This document shows positions 1-7,690 of a DNA stretch of 64,000 nt, in pieces. The notes beneath the pieces are model-generated. The model ran no database searches. It had not been told where the DNA came from and saw only the letters and a program-made list of their open reading frames with translations. Made by a program: the position numbers and the translations under genes. The DNA comes from Sinosporangium siamense (GTDB lineage Bacteria; Actinomycetota; Actinomycetes; Streptosporangiales; Streptosporangiaceae). The stretch is taken from assembly GCF_016863435.1 (NCBI RefSeq), contig NZ_BOOW01000020.1, forward strand, positions 1 to 64,000. Direction: 5' to 3'. The number at the start of each line of letters is the position of its first letter. Position 1 is the stretch's first letter.

Positions 1-1
1 G

Positions 2-1573
2 TGGATTCTGCCGCTCTCCGCGCGGACCGCGGAGACAGCGGAGATTCTGGGCGCCAAAGCACATGGACTCGTGGTGCTTCACCGTCTCGGACTGCCGGTG
101 CCTCCCGGGTTCGTCGTCACCACCGAGGCATGCCGGGCATTCCTGCGAGACGGTCGTCTTCCCGACGGACTGGACGCCGAACTCGCGACCGCCATAACCG
201 GCTTGGAGGCGGCGACCGGGCGACGGCTCGGCGGAGCACAGAGGCCGTTGACCGTGTCGGTCCGTTCCGGGGCCGGCGTGTCGATGCCCGGCATGATGAA
301 CACCATCCTCAACCTCGGGCTCACCGCCGAGACCACGGCGGCATTGGCGGCCGAGACCGGGGACACGCAGTTCGCGTCGAACTCACGACTGCGGTTCTTG
401 ACCGGCTTCGCATCCGCGCTCACCGGCACCGACGTCGACGGCCCGGCGGCCGGGGACGTGGAAGCGGTGCAGCAGCTCATCCGGCAACGATGCGGCAGGC
501 CCATCCCGGACGACGCGACCCGGCAATTGGAGATGGCAGTCGAAACCGTCTTCTCGTCGTGGGACACGCCACGTGCCCGGACCTACCGCGAACTCCACGA
601 CATTCCCCACGATCTCGGCACGGCGGCGATCGTGCAGACGATGGTGTTCGGCAACCGCGACGACCACAGCGGCACCGGCGTCGCCTTCAGCCGCGATCCC
701 AACACCGGCGAGAACATCCCGTACGGAGAAGTCCTGTTCGGCCATCAAGGCGAAGCAGTCGTGTCAGGCCGGTCGCTCACCCGGCCCCTGCATGAGCTCG
801 CCGATCGGGAACCGGCTGTGTGGGCGGGCCTGGTCGATGCCCTGAGCCGGGTCGAGGAGCATTATCGCGACGCGTGTTATGTCGAGTTCACCTTCCAGGC
901 CGGCGAGTTGTGGATGTTGCAGGTCCGTTCCGGCCGGTTCGTCGGAGCCGCCGCCGTCCGCGTCGCGACCGACCTGGCCGACGAGGGCGTGATCACACGG
1001 CAGGAGGCACTGGTCAGGGTCTCGCCAGAGCACCTCCGGCACGTACGCACACCGCGCATGGCGGCGTCCGCCGATGTCGTGGCCCGGGGAGTGGGAGCGT
1101 GCCCCGGTGTCGCGGCCGGCAGGGTGGCCACCACGACCGACGCGGCCGTGCGCATGTCGGCCGACGGGCCGGTCATCCTGGTACGCCCGGAGACCTCCCC
1201 CCACGACATGCGCGGCCTGGCCGCCGCCGCCGGAATCGTCACCGCACGGGGCGGCCCGGTCAGCCACGCCGCGGTCGTCGCACGGGCGATGGGCAAACCC
1301 GCCGTCGTGGGCGTTACCGACCTCGTCGTCGACGTCACCTCGATAAGAGCCGGTGAGCACACCATCGGTGAGGGCACCCTCGTCACCATCGACGGGACCA
1401 GCGGTGAGGTCGCCCTCGGCAGCCCTCCCATCACCACAAACACGGCAGACGGCCCCCTGCGCCGGCTACTCGAATGGGCCGACGACGTGTCGGGCGACCG
1501 ATCCGGACGAGATGAGGTCCAACGCCTCACCTCGGCCCACACCGCGCTCGGGCACGACTCCCGGCACCGGTGA
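2..1573 (+). CDS. Pyruvate phosphate dikinase-like protein, N-terminal and phosphohistidine domains only (5' end outside window)
   Basis: The reading frame is open from base 2, so the true start lies upstream of the window. PPDK normally makes phosphoenolpyruvate from pyruvate, ATP and phosphate, or the reverse. Visible family marks are the ATP-grasp stretch with GVSMPGMMNTILNLGL and the swivelling domain motif GGPVSHAAVVAR, whose His carries the phosphate. The protein stops about 100 residues after this motif, so the whole C-terminal PEP/pyruvate-binding TIM barrel of full PPDK (about 880 residues) is missing. The end is a clean TGA with no following frame that restores the barrel, so this is either a two-domain family member or an old truncation. 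A free-standing phosphotransfer role is possible but unproven. Confidence 0.85.
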   Translation, partial: WILPLSARTAETAEILGAKAHGLVVLHRLGLPVPPGFVVTTEACRAFLRDGRLPDGLDAELATAITGLEAATGRRLGGAQRPLTVSVRSGAGVSMPGMMNTILNLGLTAETTAALAAETGDTQFASNSRLRFLTGFASALTGTDVDGPAAGDVEAVQQLIRQRCGRPIPDDATRQLEMAVETVFSSWDTPRARTYRELHDIPHDLGTAAIVQTMVFGNRDDHSGTGVAFSRDPNTGENIPYGEVLFGHQGEAVVSGRSLTRPLHELADREPAVWAGLVDALSRVEEHYRDACYVEFTFQAGELWMLQVRSGRFVGAAAVRVATDLADEGVITRQEALVRVSPEHLRHVRTPRMAASADVVARGVGACPGVAAGRVATTTDAAVRMSADGPVILVRPETSPHDMRGLAAAAGIVTARGGPVSHAAVVARAMGKPAVVGVTDLVVDVTSIRAGEHTIGEGTLVTIDGTSGEVALGSPPITTNTADGPLRRLLEWADDVSGDRSGRDEVQRLTSAHTALGHDSRHR

Positions 1574-1578
1574 CGCTC

Positions 1579-1620
1579 GTACGGCGGAGCCCTGACGGTC
1601 GCCCTTTGTACGGCGGAGCC
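1579..1620. repeat. Two direct copies of a 13-base motif GTACGGCGGAGCC
   Basis: Copies lie at 1579-1591 and 1608-1620, directly after the PPDK-like stop codon. The exact reverse complement occurs at 5726-5738 in another intergenic gap and at 23066-23078 inside an MFS gene. Shorter or one-base variants occur near 18350, 34730 and 35597. Function is unknown; it may be a dispersed small intergenic repeat. Confidence 0.6.
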
Positions 1621-1682
1621 GAGCGGAATGACGCCGTGAGGCGCGAAGTCTGAATTCGATCTCTAGTTATATGGGAGTCCTG

Positions 1683-2270
1683 ATGGCGACTCGGCATTTG
1701 CACGTGGTGAGGCACGGCGCGGCCAACACGTTCGGCGAACTGACCGACGTGGGGCGGCAGCAGTCGAAACTGGTGGCGGATCGGCTCGCCGGCCTGCCGA
1801 TCGACGCGATCTGGCATTCGCCCCTGTCCCGGGCGGCACGCTCGGCGGAGATCATCGGCGAATACCTGCCGAACGCTCCTGTGCGGGAGGCGGCCGAACT
1901 GATCGACCACGTGCCTCATGTGCCGGACGACATCCCGCCGGCGTGGGCGGGGTTCTTCGACGGATACGACCCCGCGGAAGCGGCTGCGGGCACACGTCTC
2001 GCGAACGCGCTGATCGACCGGTTCGCCCGCCCCGCCGACACCGAGACCCACGAGGTCCTGGTCACCCACGCCTATCAGGTGGCCTGGCTGGTGCGGGACG
2101 CCCTCGGCGCGCCCTTGGCCCGGTGGCTGGGGTTGAGCTGCGGCAACACGGCGCTGACCGCGATCGAGTATTACAGCGGGGCGGCGCCGACCGTGCTGTT
2201 GTACAACGACATGGGCCACCTCCCGCCCGACCTGCGCTGGACGGGGTTCGGCCCCGGCGTCCGGCCATAA
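1683..2270 (+). CDS. Histidine phosphatase superfamily protein (phosphoglycerate mutase-like)
   Basis: A 195-residue cytoplasmic protein whose N-terminus carries the RHG signature (HVVRHGAANT); His11 would be the phosphorylated residue. Further marks are an Arg in HSPLSRAARSAE and the second catalytic His in VTHAYQVAWLV. Length fits the branch that includes SixA- and CobC-like phosphatases and broad-specificity phosphatases, so the substrate cannot be named. The start at 1683 is preferred over ATG 1671, because GGGAG lies seven bases before it. The gene stands alone and faces a convergent NUDIX gene with about 50 bases between them. Confidence 0.85.
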   Translation: MATRHLHVVRHGAANTFGELTDVGRQQSKLVADRLAGLPIDAIWHSPLSRAARSAEIIGEYLPNAPVREAAELIDHVPHVPDDIPPAWAGFFDGYDPAEAAAGTRLANALIDRFARPADTETHEVLVTHAYQVAWLVRDALGAPLARWLGLSCGNTALTAIEYYSGAAPTVLLYNDMGHLPPDLRWTGFGPGVRP

Positions 2271-2320
2271 GAGCCGGGGCCGGACGGGCAACGGGAAATC
2301 TCTCGGAGACTTTTATTCGC

Positions 2321-2845
2321 TTAACCGGCGACCATCAGATAGAGCAGAGCCGCCAAAGTAGTCCCACTCACAATGGACCGGCTTGCGATCAGGGAAGGAA
2401 TATCGGCCAGCGGGACCCATTCAACCCGGTCGGCCTCCCACTTCTCAGAAGGCGGACCCAGGTGCGTCGCGGTATCGGCGCGGAAAATGTGGTGCGCCGC
2501 ATCGGAGATGCCATTGGTCGGTTGCGTGTAGAGCAGCTTACGGAGGGGTCCCGGTCTCCAGCCGGTCTCCTCCTCCACCTCACGCGCTGCGGCGTCGATC
2601 GGCGATTCACCGGCCTCGACCCTGCCGATCGGAATCTCCCATCCCCAGGAGTCGGTGATGAACCGATGACGCCAGATCATCAGCACACTGTTCTCGTCGT
2701 TTACCACAGTCGCGCCCGCTCCCGCGGGAGTGCGAATGATGCGGTGGCTTAAATTTGTGCCGTCTGGCAGCTCTACTTCGGCGAGCCGGATATTTAACCA
2801 CTCATCGGTGTATAGCGGTTTCTCCGACCTGACTTTCCAAAGCAT
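2321..2845 (-). CDS. NUDIX hydrolase
   Basis: A 174-residue NUDIX protein, a family that hydrolyses nucleoside diphosphates linked to other groups. The full box is present at residues 74-96, running from GRVEAGE through REVEEETGW, and supplies the metal-binding glutamates. The surrounding length and the WGWEIPIGRVEAGE lead-in resemble the ADP-ribose pyrophosphatase-like group, but substrate is not certain. It is single-gene and convergent with the histidine phosphatase. Confidence 0.88.
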   Translation of the reverse strand: MLWKVRSEKPLYTDEWLNIRLAEVELPDGTNLSHRIIRTPAGAGATVVNDENSVLMIWRHRFITDSWGWEIPIGRVEAGESPIDAAAREVEEETGWRPGPLRKLLYTQPTNGISDAAHHIFRADTATHLGPPSEKWEADRVEWVPLADIPSLIASRSIVSGTTLAALLYLMVAG

Positions 2846-2954
2846 GCTGCGCTCCCACCTTGTCCGTCACACGACAGACTACAACCGAGCAGCGGCCTCT
2901 CGGCTTCGACAAGGCAATCGAAAGACCATTGCGCATTTCACGCGCATGCGTCCG

Positions 2955-3548
2955 TCACTGGGCGGGCACGTCGGCGGCCTCCCGGAGCACCTGTTCGGCC
3001 TTGGGGGTCATGACGCCCCCGGCGACGCCGTGTGTGGCCGGAGAGAGCATGCCGTATTCCTCCCGGGCCAGCCGTAGCCAGTTTTCCACCGTCTTACGGT
3101 CGGCGCCGATCTGCTCGGCGAGCCAGGCCACCGGGCGTTCTTCCTGGGCGACCAGGGCGCAGGTGTAGGCGGAGGCGACGATCGCGTAGAAGACCGGGGG
3201 GCGTCCGGCCCTGCCGGGGCGCGGGTTGTCGTCAACCATGCGTTTGACCTGGGCGGCCGCCTTGACGCCGGCCTCCCTGAGTGTGGCGGTGGCGTCTTGA
3301 ACCGTCATCCGCTGCTCCTTGATGAGGTCGCCCAGTGGGATGGCGCGTAGCACGCCGGGGGTGATGCCTTTGGCGATCTCCTGGGGATCGCCGTCGGGGG
3401 CCGCGGTGATGACCATTTGCGAGGGGCCGGACTTCTTTCGCGCCTCGTCCCAGGTGCACAGGATCGACCACGATCCGATCCGAGCGTGGTGGTGATGCCC
3501 CTCGGAGTCGATCGGCGGGGGCATCGCACTCTGCGATTGGTCTGTCAT
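2955..3548 (-). CDS. Helix-turn-helix protein of unknown family
   Basis: Protein of about 197 residues if it starts at the ATG at 3548; an upstream in-frame ATG at 3623 would place the start next to the putative operator and looks less likely. A His-rich patch (GHHHHAR) lies near the N-terminus. The C-terminal third holds a probable helix-turn-helix around WLAEQIGADRKTVENWLRLA. The middle has GRPPVFYAIVASAY. I do not recognise a named family. A 17-base CsoR-like palindrome lies about 77-93 bases upstream, so copper-responsive expression is plausible. The His-rich patch might bind metal, which is inference only. Confidence 0.7.
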   Translation of the reverse strand: MTDQSQSAMPPPIDSEGHHHHARIGSWSILCTWDEARKKSGPSQMVITAAPDGDPQEIAKGITPGVLRAIPLGDLIKEQRMTVQDATATLREAGVKAAAQVKRMVDDNPRPGRAGRPPVFYAIVASAYTCALVAQEERPVAWLAEQIGADRKTVENWLRLAREEYGMLSPATHGVAGGVMTPKAEQVLREAADVPAQ

Positions 3549-3624
3549 AGCCGCCATCGTAGCTAAATATCGGGAGATTTGCATCTGAGTCACAGACTCC
3601 CTATATTTATTTGCTCGAAACACT

Positions 3625-3641
3625 ATACCCCCTTAGGGTAT
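3625..3641 (-). promoter_or_regulatory. CsoR-like box upstream of the HTH gene
   Basis: The palindrome ATACCCCCTTAGGGTAT matches the box in front of the copper chaperone gene in 15 of 17 positions when read on the other strand. The pattern of TACCC facing GGGTA is the form known for actinobacterial CsoR operators. It lies just beyond the terminator of the MFS gene and upstream of the HTH gene on the same strand. Confidence 0.55.
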
Positions 3642-3674
3642 ATCCGGGACAGAGCTGTGCCCTGTCCCGGATAT
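3640..3674 (-). terminator. Terminator hairpin of the DHA2 MFS gene
   Basis: A perfect 13-base-pair stem (arms 3640-3652 and 3662-3674) with a 9-base loop begins five bases past the MFS stop codon. No T run follows, which is common in actinomycetes. Confidence 0.8.
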
Positions 3675-3678
3675 GAAA

Positions 3679-5100
3679 TCAGGCGCGCCCCGCCGCCGCC
3701 TCCTCCTGAGGGGCAGGCGCCGGCTTGCGCATCAGCACCAGCGCGAGTGCGGCACCCACGAGGGCGACCACGGCCGCGCCCACGAACGACGCCTGGAAGC
3801 CGTCGGTGAGCTTCACGACGTCGCCCAGCTCGGCGGCCCCTTGAGACATGGCGATCGCCGTCATGACCGCCAGACCGAGGGCCGAACCCACGTTGTAGGT
3901 GGTGTTGACGATGCCCGAGGCCAGGCCGGCGTCCTCCGGGCGTGCGCCGGACATCGCCGACATCATGGCGGGGATGTACGCCAGCGACATGCCGACCGCC
4001 GCCACAAGGCTGGCCGGGAGGACGTCCACGGCGAAGGTGCCGCCCGGCCGGGCGAGGGCCAGTCCTGCGACGCCCACGGCCAGCACCAGCAGGCCGAGCA
4101 CGATGAGCGGCTTGGCGCCGAAGCGGCCGAGCAGGCGGGCCGTGATGCCGATCATGAAGATCATGACCGCGATGGTCATCGGCAGCAGCGCCGCGCCGCT
4201 GGGGAAGGCGCCGTAGCCGAGGACCTGCTGGAGGTAGAGGTTAAGGAAGTACCACATCGGGATCCACGCCGCGCCGAGCAGCGCCATGGCGAGGTTCGCG
4301 GTGGCGAGGCCGGGGGTGCGCCAGATGCCGAGCGGCATGATGGGCTGCTTGACGGCACGCTGGATGAGCAGGAACACCGCGAGAAGCACGACCGCGCCGG
4401 CCAGCTCCAGCAGGGTGGCGGCCGAGCCCCAGCCCTGTTCGGGCGCCTGGACGATGGCGAACACGGCCAGCGCGATGCCGGCGGTGACCGCCGCGGCGCC
4501 GAGCACGTCGACCGAGCCGCGCCTGCCCTGCACCGCGGGCAGCAGCGCCGGGACGGCGGCGAGGGTGGCCAGGCCGATGGGGATGTAGACGATGAACACC
4601 CACGGCCAGCTCAGGTATTCGGTGATGACGCCGCCGAGGAAGACGCCCGCGGTGCCACCGGCCGGCGCGGCTGCGCCGTACAGTGCCATGGCCTTGCCGA
4701 GCTCGCGCTGGTTGTGGCCGAAGAGCATCATGAGCAGGGTCATCGCGGCGGGGGCGATCAGCGCGCCGCCGACACCCTGCACCGCCCGGCCGAGGATCTC
4801 CACCCAGGCCGTTCCTGCGGCTGCGGCGATCACCGAGCCGGCGATCAAGACGATCCAGCCGGTGGTGAAGATCTTGCGGGCGCCGAACAGGTCGGACAGC
4901 CGGCCGCCGAGCAGCAGCAGACCGCCGAAGGCGATCACGTAGGCGTTGAACACCCACTGCAGGCCGCTTTGAGTGAAGCCGAGGTCGCGCTGCATCTCCG
5001 GTAGCGCGACACCGATGATCGAGGTGTCCATGATGACCATGAACTGTGCGGCGGCGAGCACAACGAGTGCCCACCACCTGCGGGGATTGACGGCATTCAT
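3679..5100 (-). CDS. DHA2-family (EmrB/QacA-like) MFS drug/metal efflux transporter
   Basis: A 473-residue membrane protein with about 14 hydrophobic segments. The family signature MDTSIIGVALPEMQRDLG follows the first segment, as in EmrB/QacA-type proton-driven exporters. The ATG at 5100 is chosen because AGGAG lies just before it; the longer open frame to 5208 has no good ribosome site. It lies downstream of the copper chaperone gene on the same strand, but a strong hairpin separates the two, so it may be only partly co-transcribed. Substrate is unknown. Its position between two CsoR-like boxes suggests a link with copper stress, but this is inference. Confidence 0.88.
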   Translation of the reverse strand: MNAVNPRRWWALVVLAAAQFMVIMDTSIIGVALPEMQRDLGFTQSGLQWVFNAYVIAFGGLLLLGGRLSDLFGARKIFTTGWIVLIAGSVIAAAAGTAWVEILGRAVQGVGGALIAPAAMTLLMMLFGHNQRELGKAMALYGAAAPAGGTAGVFLGGVITEYLSWPWVFIVYIPIGLATLAAVPALLPAVQGRRGSVDVLGAAAVTAGIALAVFAIVQAPEQGWGSAATLLELAGAVVLLAVFLLIQRAVKQPIMPLGIWRTPGLATANLAMALLGAAWIPMWYFLNLYLQQVLGYGAFPSGAALLPMTIAVMIFMIGITARLLGRFGAKPLIVLGLLVLAVGVAGLALARPGGTFAVDVLPASLVAAVGMSLAYIPAMMSAMSGARPEDAGLASGIVNTTYNVGSALGLAVMTAIAMSQGAAELGDVVKLTDGFQASFVGAAVVALVGAALALVLMRKPAPAPQEEAAAGRA

Positions 5101-5176
5101 CGCCGCACTCCTGATTCCTCGCACCATATGATGCGACTTAGGGGTCTGGGGAAGTTCAACAACAGACCGGCCCCAA

Positions 5177-5206
5177 GGTGGGCGTGCAGGGCAATGCACG
5201 CCCACC
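5177..5206 (-). terminator. Hairpin between copper chaperone and MFS gene
   Basis: Perfect 12-base-pair stem (5177-5188 with 5195-5206) and a 6-base loop, about 10 bases past the chaperone stop. It would terminate or attenuate transcription from the chaperone promoter into the MFS gene. Confidence 0.7.
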
Positions 5207-5216
5207 ATTCACTTTC

Positions 5217-5495
5217 CTAGGACCCGGTCCCGGACAGCTGGTAACCCGCGCGCTCGATCGCGTCGCGAATCTCCTGGTCGGTAAAGCCCGTCCCGCTGAC
5301 GGTGACCGCGCCGGTGGACAGCTCGACGTCCACACCGGACACGCCGTCCACCTTGCCGATCGCCGCCGAGACGGACGAGACGCAGCTGCCGCAGGTCATG
5401 CCGCTCACCGCGAACACGCTCCGGTCAGTCCCCTCGTTCGTGGCGACTGTCACCGGCGCGGCGTCTCCGGTTCCGCACGCACATGCCGTGCACAT
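5217..5495 (-). CDS. copZ: Heavy-metal-associated (HMA) domain copper chaperone, CopZ-like
   Basis: A 92-residue protein with one HMA domain. The metal site GMTCGSC is at residues 32-38, giving the CxxC pair that binds Cu(I). The usual fold length follows (VDGVSGVDVELSTG and so on). An extra N-terminal Cys cluster (MCTACACGTG) precedes the domain and is unusual for a plain CopZ; it could add metal capacity. AGGAGG precedes the ATG at 5495. Two CsoR-like boxes lie directly upstream, so copper-induced expression is likely. No copA or csoR gene is in the window. Confidence 0.88.
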   Translation of the reverse strand: MCTACACGTGDAAPVTVATNEGTDRSVFAVSGMTCGSCVSSVSAAIGKVDGVSGVDVELSTGAVTVSGTGFTDQEIRDAIERAGYQLSGTGS

Positions 5496-5513
5496 GTAGT
5501 CCTCCTAAAAGTC

Positions 5514-5530
5514 ATACCCTTCGGGGGTAT
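5514..5530 (-). promoter_or_regulatory. CsoR-like box, proximal to copper chaperone
   Basis: ATACCCTTCGGGGGTAT is a 17-base imperfect palindrome 19 bases before the chaperone start. It is the near twin of the box at 3625-3641. Confidence 0.65.
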
Positions 5531-5539
5531 ATCTGTAAC

Positions 5540-5565
5540 ATACCCCTAGGGGGTTTGCAAACCCC
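5540..5565 (-). promoter_or_regulatory. Second, overlapping palindromes upstream of copper chaperone
   Basis: A second box-like element, ATACCCCTAGGGGGTTT at 5540-5556, overlaps the perfect 16-base palindrome GGGGTTTGCAAACCCC at 5550-5565. The element could hold the -35 region (TTGCAA on the gene strand) together with the repressor site. Confidence 0.5.
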
Positions 5566-5827
5566 ATCGGTATCGCCTCTTTCGATCAGGGAGCAGGAGG
5601 TCCGTCCAGAGTTGGAAAAGTCGGTCGCCGTCGCCACGCCGGGACCACGACATCGAGGCCAGGCGGCCGAGCCACCTGACCTCGATGTCGCAACCAAAGG
5701 CCCTGCCTGATCAGGGCGTCATGCCGGCTCCGCCGTACACCGGCAGGCGGGCGCCGCACAACCTCGTCGAAGGGCGCCCGCTCCTCCGCCGAATCAGTAC
5801 GGCGAAGCACGGCACACAACGTCGTGA
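5566..5827. other. Non-coding gap with inverted repeats
   Basis: No credible gene is visible. The gap holds a perfect 11-base inverted repeat CGACATCGAGG (5648-5658 and 5680-5690), a small CCCTG/CAGGG hairpin at 5701-5716, and a reverse-complement copy of the 13-base GTACGGCGGAGCC motif at 5726-5738. It also holds two copies of GATCAGGGCGT. It may hold the terminator of the agmatinase gene. Confidence 0.5.
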
Positions 5828-6844
5828 TCAGGGCGTAGCCGTACCTCGTCCGTCGAGCAGCGGCCGGGCCGGCTGCCAGGTGTCCCCGCGGCGGCGGGCC
5901 GCCAGGCCCGACAGTGCTTCGAGGACGATCCGGTTGCCGAGGAAGGCGGTGATGTCGGCATGGTCGTAAGGAGGGGAGACCTCGACGACGTCCATGCCCA
6001 CGACGGGGAGTTCGAAGGCCAGGCGGCGTACGGTGTCCAGCAGTTGGCGGGAGGTCAGCCCCCCGGGCTCGGGGGTGCCGGTGCCGGGGGCCATGCCGGG
6101 GTCGACCACGTCGACGTCCACCGACAGGAACACCCCGTCACAGTCGTCGAGCGCGATGGCCATGGCCTCGTCCATGCACTCTTGCAGGCCGCGGGTGACA
6201 ATCTCGCTCATCTCGTATGAGCGCATGTGCTGGTCGGCCATCCAGTCCAGTGTGTCCGGATCGGGCCAGTAACCACGCAGGCCGATCTGCAGGAATCGGT
6301 CACCGCGGACGGCGCCGGATTCCAGCAGGCGGCGCATCGGCTGTCCGTGGCCGTGCAGGTGCCCGAACTCGATGTGCCCGGTGTCGGCGTGCGCGTCGAA
6401 GTGAATGACCGAGACCCGGCCCATGCCGTGATGCCGGGCCACGCCGGTGATGTCAGGCAGCGCGATGGTGTGGTCGCCGCCCAGCACGACCGGGATGGCG
6501 CCGGAGGCCGCGATCGTGGCCACGGCCTCCTCGACGGCGGTGATGCTGCCCTCGATGTCCCCGGCGAACATCTCCACGTCGCCGGCGTCCAGCACCCGCA
6601 GGTCCCGCAGCGCGTCCACACGCATCGACAGCGACGGGCGCGACCCGTCATGCGCGAGGTAGTCGGCCGATCGGATCGCCGACGGACCGAACCGGGTGCC
6701 CGGCCGGTGGCTCACGCCCCCGTCGAACGGGGCGCCGACGATCACCACATCGGCGTCCCGGTATGTGGCGGGGTCGTCGAGTGTGCAGGGGTCGATTCCG
6801 AGGAACGTGATGTCGGGGCCGAACATCGCTCCGTAGCGGCTCAT
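5828..6844 (-). CDS. speB: Agmatinase / guanidinobutyrase (ureohydrolase family)
   Basis: A 338-residue ureohydrolase, which cleaves a guanidino compound to urea and an amine using a two-manganese centre. The metal ligands are all visible: GGDH at residues 122-125, HFDAHADTG from about 148, and SVDVDVVDPGMAPGTG at about 247. The C-terminal MDVVEVSPPYDHADITA is typical of agmatinases and guanidinobutyrases rather than arginases, and separating the two needs assay. The start at 6844 has CGAGGAGAA before it; the longer open frame upstream crosses the operator region and is rejected. It is divergent from a TetR gene with two matching operators between, so substrate-dependent derepression is likely. 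Confidence 0.88.
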   Translation of the reverse strand: MSRYGAMFGPDITFLGIDPCTLDDPATYRDADVVIVGAPFDGGVSHRPGTRFGPSAIRSADYLAHDGSRPSLSMRVDALRDLRVLDAGDVEMFAGDIEGSITAVEEAVATIAASGAIPVVLGGDHTIALPDITGVARHHGMGRVSVIHFDAHADTGHIEFGHLHGHGQPMRRLLESGAVRGDRFLQIGLRGYWPDPDTLDWMADQHMRSYEMSEIVTRGLQECMDEAMAIALDDCDGVFLSVDVDVVDPGMAPGTGTPEPGGLTSRQLLDTVRRLAFELPVVGMDVVEVSPPYDHADITAFLGNRIVLEALSGLAARRRGDTWQPARPLLDGRGTATP

Positions 6845-6865
6845 GGGGTTCTCCTCGCGCAAGTC

Positions 6866-6910
6866 CCTGATGTTAAAGTCAGGGCTAGATGGCCTGACTT
6901 TAAAGTCAGG
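6866..6910. promoter_or_regulatory. Paired TetR operators between agmatinase and its regulator
   Basis: The perfect 18-base palindrome CCTGACTTTAAAGTCAGG lies at 6893-6910. A second copy matching 16 of 18 bases, CCTGATGTTAAAGTCAGG, lies at 6866-6883. The start-to-start spacing is 27 bases. The pair lies between the divergent genes, where a TetR dimer pair could shut both promoters. Confidence 0.85.
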
Positions 6911-6949
6911 CGTCGGGCCAGGGCAAGTGGGTGTGACAGGATCCAAGCC

Positions 6950-7675
6950 GTGAGCACAACCAGCACCGGCACACGCGGCGGCAGGGAGGGCATCCTCCAG
7001 GCGGCAGTCGAACTCATCGCCAGGGACGGCTTCGACGGCGTGCGCATCGCCGACATCGCCGCCCGCGCGGGGGTGTCGACCGCGCTGGTGCACTATCACT
7101 TCGCCGTCCGCGACCGGTTGCTGACCGACGCGCTCGCCTATTCGCTCACCCGCGCCGAGATCCGGCTGCAGCGCGGCATGCGGAACTCCGGCCGCGACAC
7201 CCCGGCGAAGCGCCTCGCCGACCTGATCGACTTCCTGCTGCCGCTCACCCACGACGACATCCTCGAAGCCCGCCTCTGGGCCGAGCTGGAGATCCGCTCC
7301 ACCGGGTCGGAGGACCTCGCCGCCGCCCTCGCCGTACTGCGCCGCCGGGTTCAGGCCCCGCTCATCTCCACCGTCGAGGACGGCCTGCGCACCGGCGACT
7401 TCCGCGACTGCGAACCGGGCGAGGTCGCCGTCACGGCCATGGCCCTCCTCGACGGCCTGACGAGGTGGCTCCTCACGGACCCGGGCGGCCTCGCCCTCAC
7501 CGACGCCCGCCGCCTGGGCGCCCGCCAGCTCACCCTCGCCGTCGGCTTCGACGGCGAACTCCCCTTTCAGCCCCTCCCCGACCCGGGCCCCCCTCCACCT
7601 CGCACATCCCCCGGCCGGCCGAGCCCCCGCCGCCGCGCCCCACGCGCCCCGGCTTCGCGACCAGGCGACGCGTAA
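6950..7675 (+). CDS. TetR-family regulator, likely controlling agmatinase and itself
   Basis: A 241-residue protein with an N-terminal TetR helix-turn-helix (ADIAARAGVSTALVHYHF) and a C-terminal ligand domain. The sequence GVSTALVHYHFAVRDRLL resembles TetR/BetI-like regulators. The GTG at 6950 is the only sensible start, as the frame upstream runs through the agmatinase gene. The last 45 residues are Pro/Arg rich and look like an unstructured tail or a frame running on. The ligand may be agmatine, guanidinobutyrate or a product. Confidence 0.85.
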   Translation: MSTTSTGTRGGREGILQAAVELIARDGFDGVRIADIAARAGVSTALVHYHFAVRDRLLTDALAYSLTRAEIRLQRGMRNSGRDTPAKRLADLIDFLLPLTHDDILEARLWAELEIRSTGSEDLAAALAVLRRRVQAPLISTVEDGLRTGDFRDCEPGEVAVTAMALLDGLTRWLLTDPGGLALTDARRLGARQLTLAVGFDGELPFQPLPDPGPPPPRTSPGRPSPRRRAPRAPASRPGDA

Positions 7676-7690
7676 TCATCGGTCGCGGAG

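Noticed and set aside
3673..5004. 443-codon plus-strand reading frame
   Set aside because: It is antisense to the MFS gene and has the low-complexity His/Asp/Gly/Arg composition of a GC-rich shadow frame.
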